Assembly (NCBI GenBank): GCA_040752215.1
Contig: JBFMEX010000031.1
Location: 1 to 23,128, forward strand
DNA from: JBFMEX01 sp040752215
GTDB taxonomy: Bacteria > Pseudomonadota > Alphaproteobacteria > Rhizobiales > Hyphomicrobiaceae
Reading direction: 5' to 3'
Length of the DNA stretch: 23,128 nucleotides
Positions 20,332 to 23,128 of the stretch are shown here, piece after piece. The position numbers and the translations under genes are program-made. The notes under the pieces were generated by a model. That model worked only from the letters and a program-made list of their open reading frames with translations, was not told the DNA's origin and made no database searches. Each line of letters starts with the position of its first letter. The first letter of the stretch is position 1.

Positions 20332-22799
20332 GCAGGCAGAGACTTGTGGTGATCGGCAACGGCATGGCGCCGGGTCGGGCGCTGGAGCGGCTGATCGAGC
20401 TGGCTCCGGGTGCCTACGAGATTACGATCTTCAACGCCGAGCCGCGGGTGAACTACGACCGCATCATGCTGTCGCCCGTGCTCTCGGGCGAGAAGACGTT
20501 CGAGGAGATCGTGATCCACGGCGATGGCTGGTACGTCGCCAACGAGGTGATGCTCTACAAAGGGCACAGAATCGTCTCCATCGACCGGGCGGCGATGACG
20601 GTGACGTCCGACAAAGGCGTCAGCGTCGGCTACGACAAGCTGATCATTGCCACAGGCTCGCTGCCGATCGTCATTCCCGTGCCGGGGCACAAGCTGGCCG
20701 GCGTGCTGACCTATCGCGATCTCGACGACGTGCACGCGATGCTGCTGGCGGCGAAGCGCGGCGGCCGGGCGGTTGTAATCGGCGGCGGGCTGCTGGGCCT
20801 CGAGGCGGCGGCCGGCCTCAAGGAGCAGGGCATGGACGTGACCGTGCTCCACCTGATGCCGACGCTGATGGAGCGCCAGCTCGATCCGGCCGCCGGATAC
20901 CTGCTGCAGAAGGCGGTCGAGGCGCGCGGCATCGAGGTCAGGACCAAGGCGAATACCAAGGCGATCCTCGGCAGCGATGCCGACATCGGCCCGCCCAAGG
21001 TACGCGCGGTTCTGCTCGAGGACGGGACCGAGATCGCAGCTGACATCGTCGTCATGGCGGTCGGCATCAGGCCGAATGGCGCGCTGGCGAAGGAGGCGGG
21101 GCTGGCGGTCAACCGCGGCATCGTCGTCTCGCCGTCGATGCAGACCAGTGATCCAGACATCTATGCGCTCGGCGAGTGCGTCGAGTTCGACGGCCAATCG
21201 TTCGGCCTTGTCGCGCCGCTCTACGAGATGGCCGGCGTGCTGGCGGCGCGCCTGGCCGGCGACAGCGTGGCGGCGTTCCAGCCGAGCGCGACCGCGACCA
21301 AGCTCAAGGTCACGGGCATCAACCTGTTCTCGGCGGGTGATTTCGCAGACGGGAAAGGCCGCGAGGAGATTGTGCTCCGCGACGCCGCGCGCAGCATCTA
21401 CAAGCGCCTCGTCATCGAGGACGGCAAGCTGATCGGCGTCGTCATGTACGGCGACACGTCCGACGGTCCGTGGTTCTTCGATCTCGTCAAGCGCGGCGTC
21501 GACATCTCGGAGATGCGCGAGACGCTGATCTTCGGCCAGGGCTATGCGAGCGGGGTGCCGGCGGACCCTACGGCGGCCGTTGCAGCGTTGCCGGATGAGG
21601 CGGAGATCTGCGGCTGCAACGGCGTGTGCAAGGGTCGGATCGTCGCCGCGATCCGCGACAAGGGGCTCTCGACACTGGACGACGTGAGGGCGCACACCAA
21701 GGCGTCGGCGTCATGCGGATCGTGCACAGGTCTCGTCGAGCAGGTGATGCAGCTGACGCTCGGGGATGCCTACGAGCGGGCGGCGGTTGCGCCGATGTGT
21801 GGTTGCACGGACCTCGGCCACGACGACGTGCGCCGGCTGATCGTCGCCAAGTCTCTCAAGTCGATTCCCGCGCTGATGCAGGAGCTCGAGTGGAAGAGCT
21901 CCGGCGGATGCGCCAAGTGCCGACCGGCGCTCAACTACTATCTGCTCTGCACGTGGCCGGGCGAGTACACCGACGACAGCCAGTCGCGTTTCATCAACGA
22001 GCGCGTGCACGCCAACATCCAGAAGGACGGCCGCTTCTCGGTTGTCCCGAGGATGTGGGGCGGGCTCACCAGCGCGGCGGAGCTCAGAGCCATCGCCGAC
22101 GTGGTCGACAAATTCGCCATCCCGACCGTCAAGGTGACCGGCGGCCAGCGCATCGATCTCCTGGGCGTCAAGAAGGAGGACCTGCCGGGCGTGTGGGCCG
22201 ACCTGACGCGCGCCGGAATGGTGTCGGGCGCGGCCTACGCCAAGGGCCTGAGGACGGTGAAGACCTGCGTCGGCTCGGAGTGGTGCCGGTTCGGCACCCA
22301 GGACTCGACCGGGCTCGGCGTCAAGCTCGAGCGCTTCCTGTGGGGCTCGTGGACGCCGGCCAAGGTGAAGCTCGCGGTCTCGGGCTGTCCACGCAATTGT
22401 GCCGAGGCAACCTGCAAGGACGTCGGCGTCATTTGTGTCGATAGCGGCTACGAGATCCACATCGGCGGTGCCGCCGGCCTCGACATCAAGGGCACCAAGG
22501 TGCTCGGCCACAGCGCGAGCGAGGAGGAGACGATCGAGATCGTCGCCGCGGTCGTGCAGCTCTACCGCGAGCAGGGGCGCTACCTCGAGCGCATCTACAA
22601 GTGGATGGATCGCGTCGGGCTCGATTCGATCAAGGCGCAGGTGCTCGAGGATGCCGACAAGCGACGCGCCCTCGTCGAGCGCTTCGCATTCTCGCAGAGG
22701 CTCGCACAGGTCGATCCCTGGGCCGAGCGCAGCGCCGGCAAGGACGCGCACGAGTTCACGCCGATCAAGGACCTGACGATCGCGGAGGCCGCCGAATGA
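20328..22799 (+). CDS. nirB: NAD(P)H-dependent assimilatory nitrite reductase, large subunit
   Basis: An 823-aa cytoplasmic enzyme that reduces nitrite to ammonium using NAD(P)H. Order of parts: FAD domain (VVIGNGMAPGRALERL at the N-terminus), NAD(P)-binding motif VVIGGGLLGLEAAAGL (~149-164), a BFD-like [2Fe-2S] domain (CGCNGVCKGR from ~426, paired with ASCGSCTGLV), a second Cys-rich region (PMCGCTDLGH, GGCAKCRPAL), then the nitrite reductase half-domains with the siroheme/[4Fe-4S] ligands C647 and C653 (CVGSEWC) and C687 and C691 (CPRNC). The length is that of complete NirB. The start at 20328 has GGGGAGG upstream. It overlaps nirD by ATGA. All cofactor ligands are present, so it should be active. 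Confidence 0.95.
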   Translation: MSRQRLVVIGNGMAPGRALERLIELAPGAYEITIFNAEPRVNYDRIMLSPVLSGEKTFEEIVIHGDGWYVANEVMLYKGHRIVSIDRAAMTVTSDKGVSVGYDKLIIATGSLPIVIPVPGHKLAGVLTYRDLDDVHAMLLAAKRGGRAVVIGGGLLGLEAAAGLKEQGMDVTVLHLMPTLMERQLDPAAGYLLQKAVEARGIEVRTKANTKAILGSDADIGPPKVRAVLLEDGTEIAADIVVMAVGIRPNGALAKEAGLAVNRGIVVSPSMQTSDPDIYALGECVEFDGQSFGLVAPLYEMAGVLAARLAGDSVAAFQPSATATKLKVTGINLFSAGDFADGKGREEIVLRDAARSIYKRLVIEDGKLIGVVMYGDTSDGPWFFDLVKRGVDISEMRETLIFGQGYASGVPADPTAAVAALPDEAEICGCNGVCKGRIVAAIRDKGLSTLDDVRAHTKASASCGSCTGLVEQVMQLTLGDAYERAAVAPMCGCTDLGHDDVRRLIVAKSLKSIPALMQELEWKSSGGCAKCRPALNYYLLCTWPGEYTDDSQSRFINERVHANIQKDGRFSVVPRMWGGLTSAAELRAIADVVDKFAIPTVKVTGGQRIDLLGVKKEDLPGVWADLTRAGMVSGAAYAKGLRTVKTCVGSEWCRFGTQDSTGLGVKLERFLWGSWTPAKVKLAVSGCPRNCAEATCKDVGVICVDSGYEIHIGGAAGLDIKGTKVLGHSASEEETIEIVAAVVQLYREQGRYLERIYKWMDRVGLDSIKAQVLEDADKRRALVERFAFSQRLAQVDPWAERSAGKDAHEFTPIKDLTIAEAAE

Positions 22800-23128
22800 C
22801 GATGATCGACAAGGCCTGGATCGATGTCGGCGCGCTGGACGAGATCCCGCGCCAGGGTGCGCGTGTGCTGAAGACCCGGCTCGGCTGCATCGCCCTGTTC
22901 CGCACCGCGGACGACGAGGTGTTCGCGCTCGACGACAAGTGCCCGCACAAGGGCGGGCCGCTGAGCCAGGGCATCGTGCACGGGCGCAAGGTGACGTGTC
23001 CGCTGCACAACTGGGTGATCGGTCTGGAGCAGGGCCTCGCGCAAGGCGCGGACGAGGGCAAGGTCAGGACCTATCCGGTGCGCACCGAGCGGGGCCGCAT
23101 CCTGATCGACGCCGCGGTGCTGGCGAGC
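22796..23128 (+). CDS. nirD: Nitrite reductase small subunit (Rieske-type), cut by window end
   Basis: The first 111 residues of the NirD subunit; no stop codon occurs before the window ends. ATG 22796 overlaps the nirB stop (ATGA). The Rieske-like [2Fe-2S] ligands are all present: CPH (in DDKCPHKGGPLSQG) and CPLH (in VTCPLHNW), unlike E. coli NirD, which lacks them. It works with NirB in the cytoplasm, carrying electrons to or stabilising the reductase. Complete NirD proteins are about 105-120 aa, so only a few residues are probably missing. A nitrate reductase gene (nasA) might follow outside the window. Confidence 0.92.
   Translation, partial: MTMIDKAWIDVGALDEIPRQGARVLKTRLGCIALFRTADDEVFALDDKCPHKGGPLSQGIVHGRKVTCPLHNWVIGLEQGLAQGADEGKVRTYPVRTERGRILIDAAVLAS

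Noticed and set aside
16814..20365. A 1183-codon open frame on the minus strand opposite nrtABD
   Set aside because: It lies antisense to three well-supported transporter genes and is Arg/His/Asp-rich without any domain; it is a by-product of high-GC codon use.
1..23128. CRISPR array, tRNA or rRNA genes, insertion sequences
   Set aside because: No regularly spaced direct repeats, no tRNA-like cloverleaf with a T-loop consensus, and no transposase motif were seen.

Overview
The window is 23.1 kb of high-GC, densely coded chromosomal DNA. The gene set points to an alphaproteobacterium, most likely in the Hyphomicrobiales: a phasin, a (2S)-methylsuccinyl-CoA dehydrogenase of the ethylmalonyl-CoA pathway, a rhizobial-type Hsp20 with a ROSE-like leader, an FNR/FixK box, and a NasT/NasS-controlled nitrate assimilation operon with NtrC and sigma-54 signals. 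No rRNA, tRNA, CRISPR array, insertion sequence or prophage gene was seen.

Layout. (1) 1-4.1 kb, carbon storage, C2 metabolism and stress: a phasin (minus), divergent from an orphan NarL/FixJ-type response regulator (plus) with a possible coupled 59-aa membrane peptide; mcd (minus); hsp20 (minus), with an RpoH-like promoter, a structured ROSE-like 5' leader and an intrinsic terminator. (2) 4.3-7.5 kb: an exported Tyr/Arg/Asp-rich protein; an exported HExxH putative metalloprotease; a divergent small periplasmic c-type cytochrome, with a perfect TTGAT-N4-ATCAA box between the last two; and a serine alpha/beta hydrolase. (3) 7.8-13.3 kb, copper/silver efflux operon (plus): a His/Cys-rich exported protein with a TTG start, a YtkA/FixH-like periplasmic protein, a CusB-type adaptor with two N-terminal metal-binding-like repeats, and a CusA-type RND pump that keeps the three-methionine Cu/Ag relay. 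A 54-nt sequence that can fold as a three-way junction lies between the first two genes. (4) 13.3-14.6 kb, a compact mer-like locus: a MerR regulator diverges from a minus-strand operon encoding a 27-residue signal-peptide-like mini-protein ending in CPLCP, MerT, and a GDCCVxC protein. The promoter is a textbook MerR type with a 19-bp spacer. There is no merA or merP in the window. (5) 14.8 kb to the end, nitrate/nitrite assimilation (plus): nasT, nasS, then NtrC site, sigma-54 promoter and a structured attenuator-like leader, then nrtA, nrtB, nrtD, a 14-codon mini-ORF, nirB and nirD (cut by the window end).

How the parts work together. NasS (nitrate sensor) and NasT (ANTAR RNA-binding antiterminator) would gate read-through of the nrtA leader. 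NtrC and sigma-54 would supply nitrogen control. NrtABD imports nitrate or nitrite, and NirBD reduces nitrite to ammonium. The metal block exports Cu(I)/Ag(I) from the periplasm, and the adjacent MerR locus probably senses Hg(II) or another thiophilic metal. The most unusual items are the CPLCP mini-gene, the three-way-junction element in the copper operon, the ROSE-like hsp20 leader, and the double ATGA-coupled mini-ORF between nrtD and nirB.
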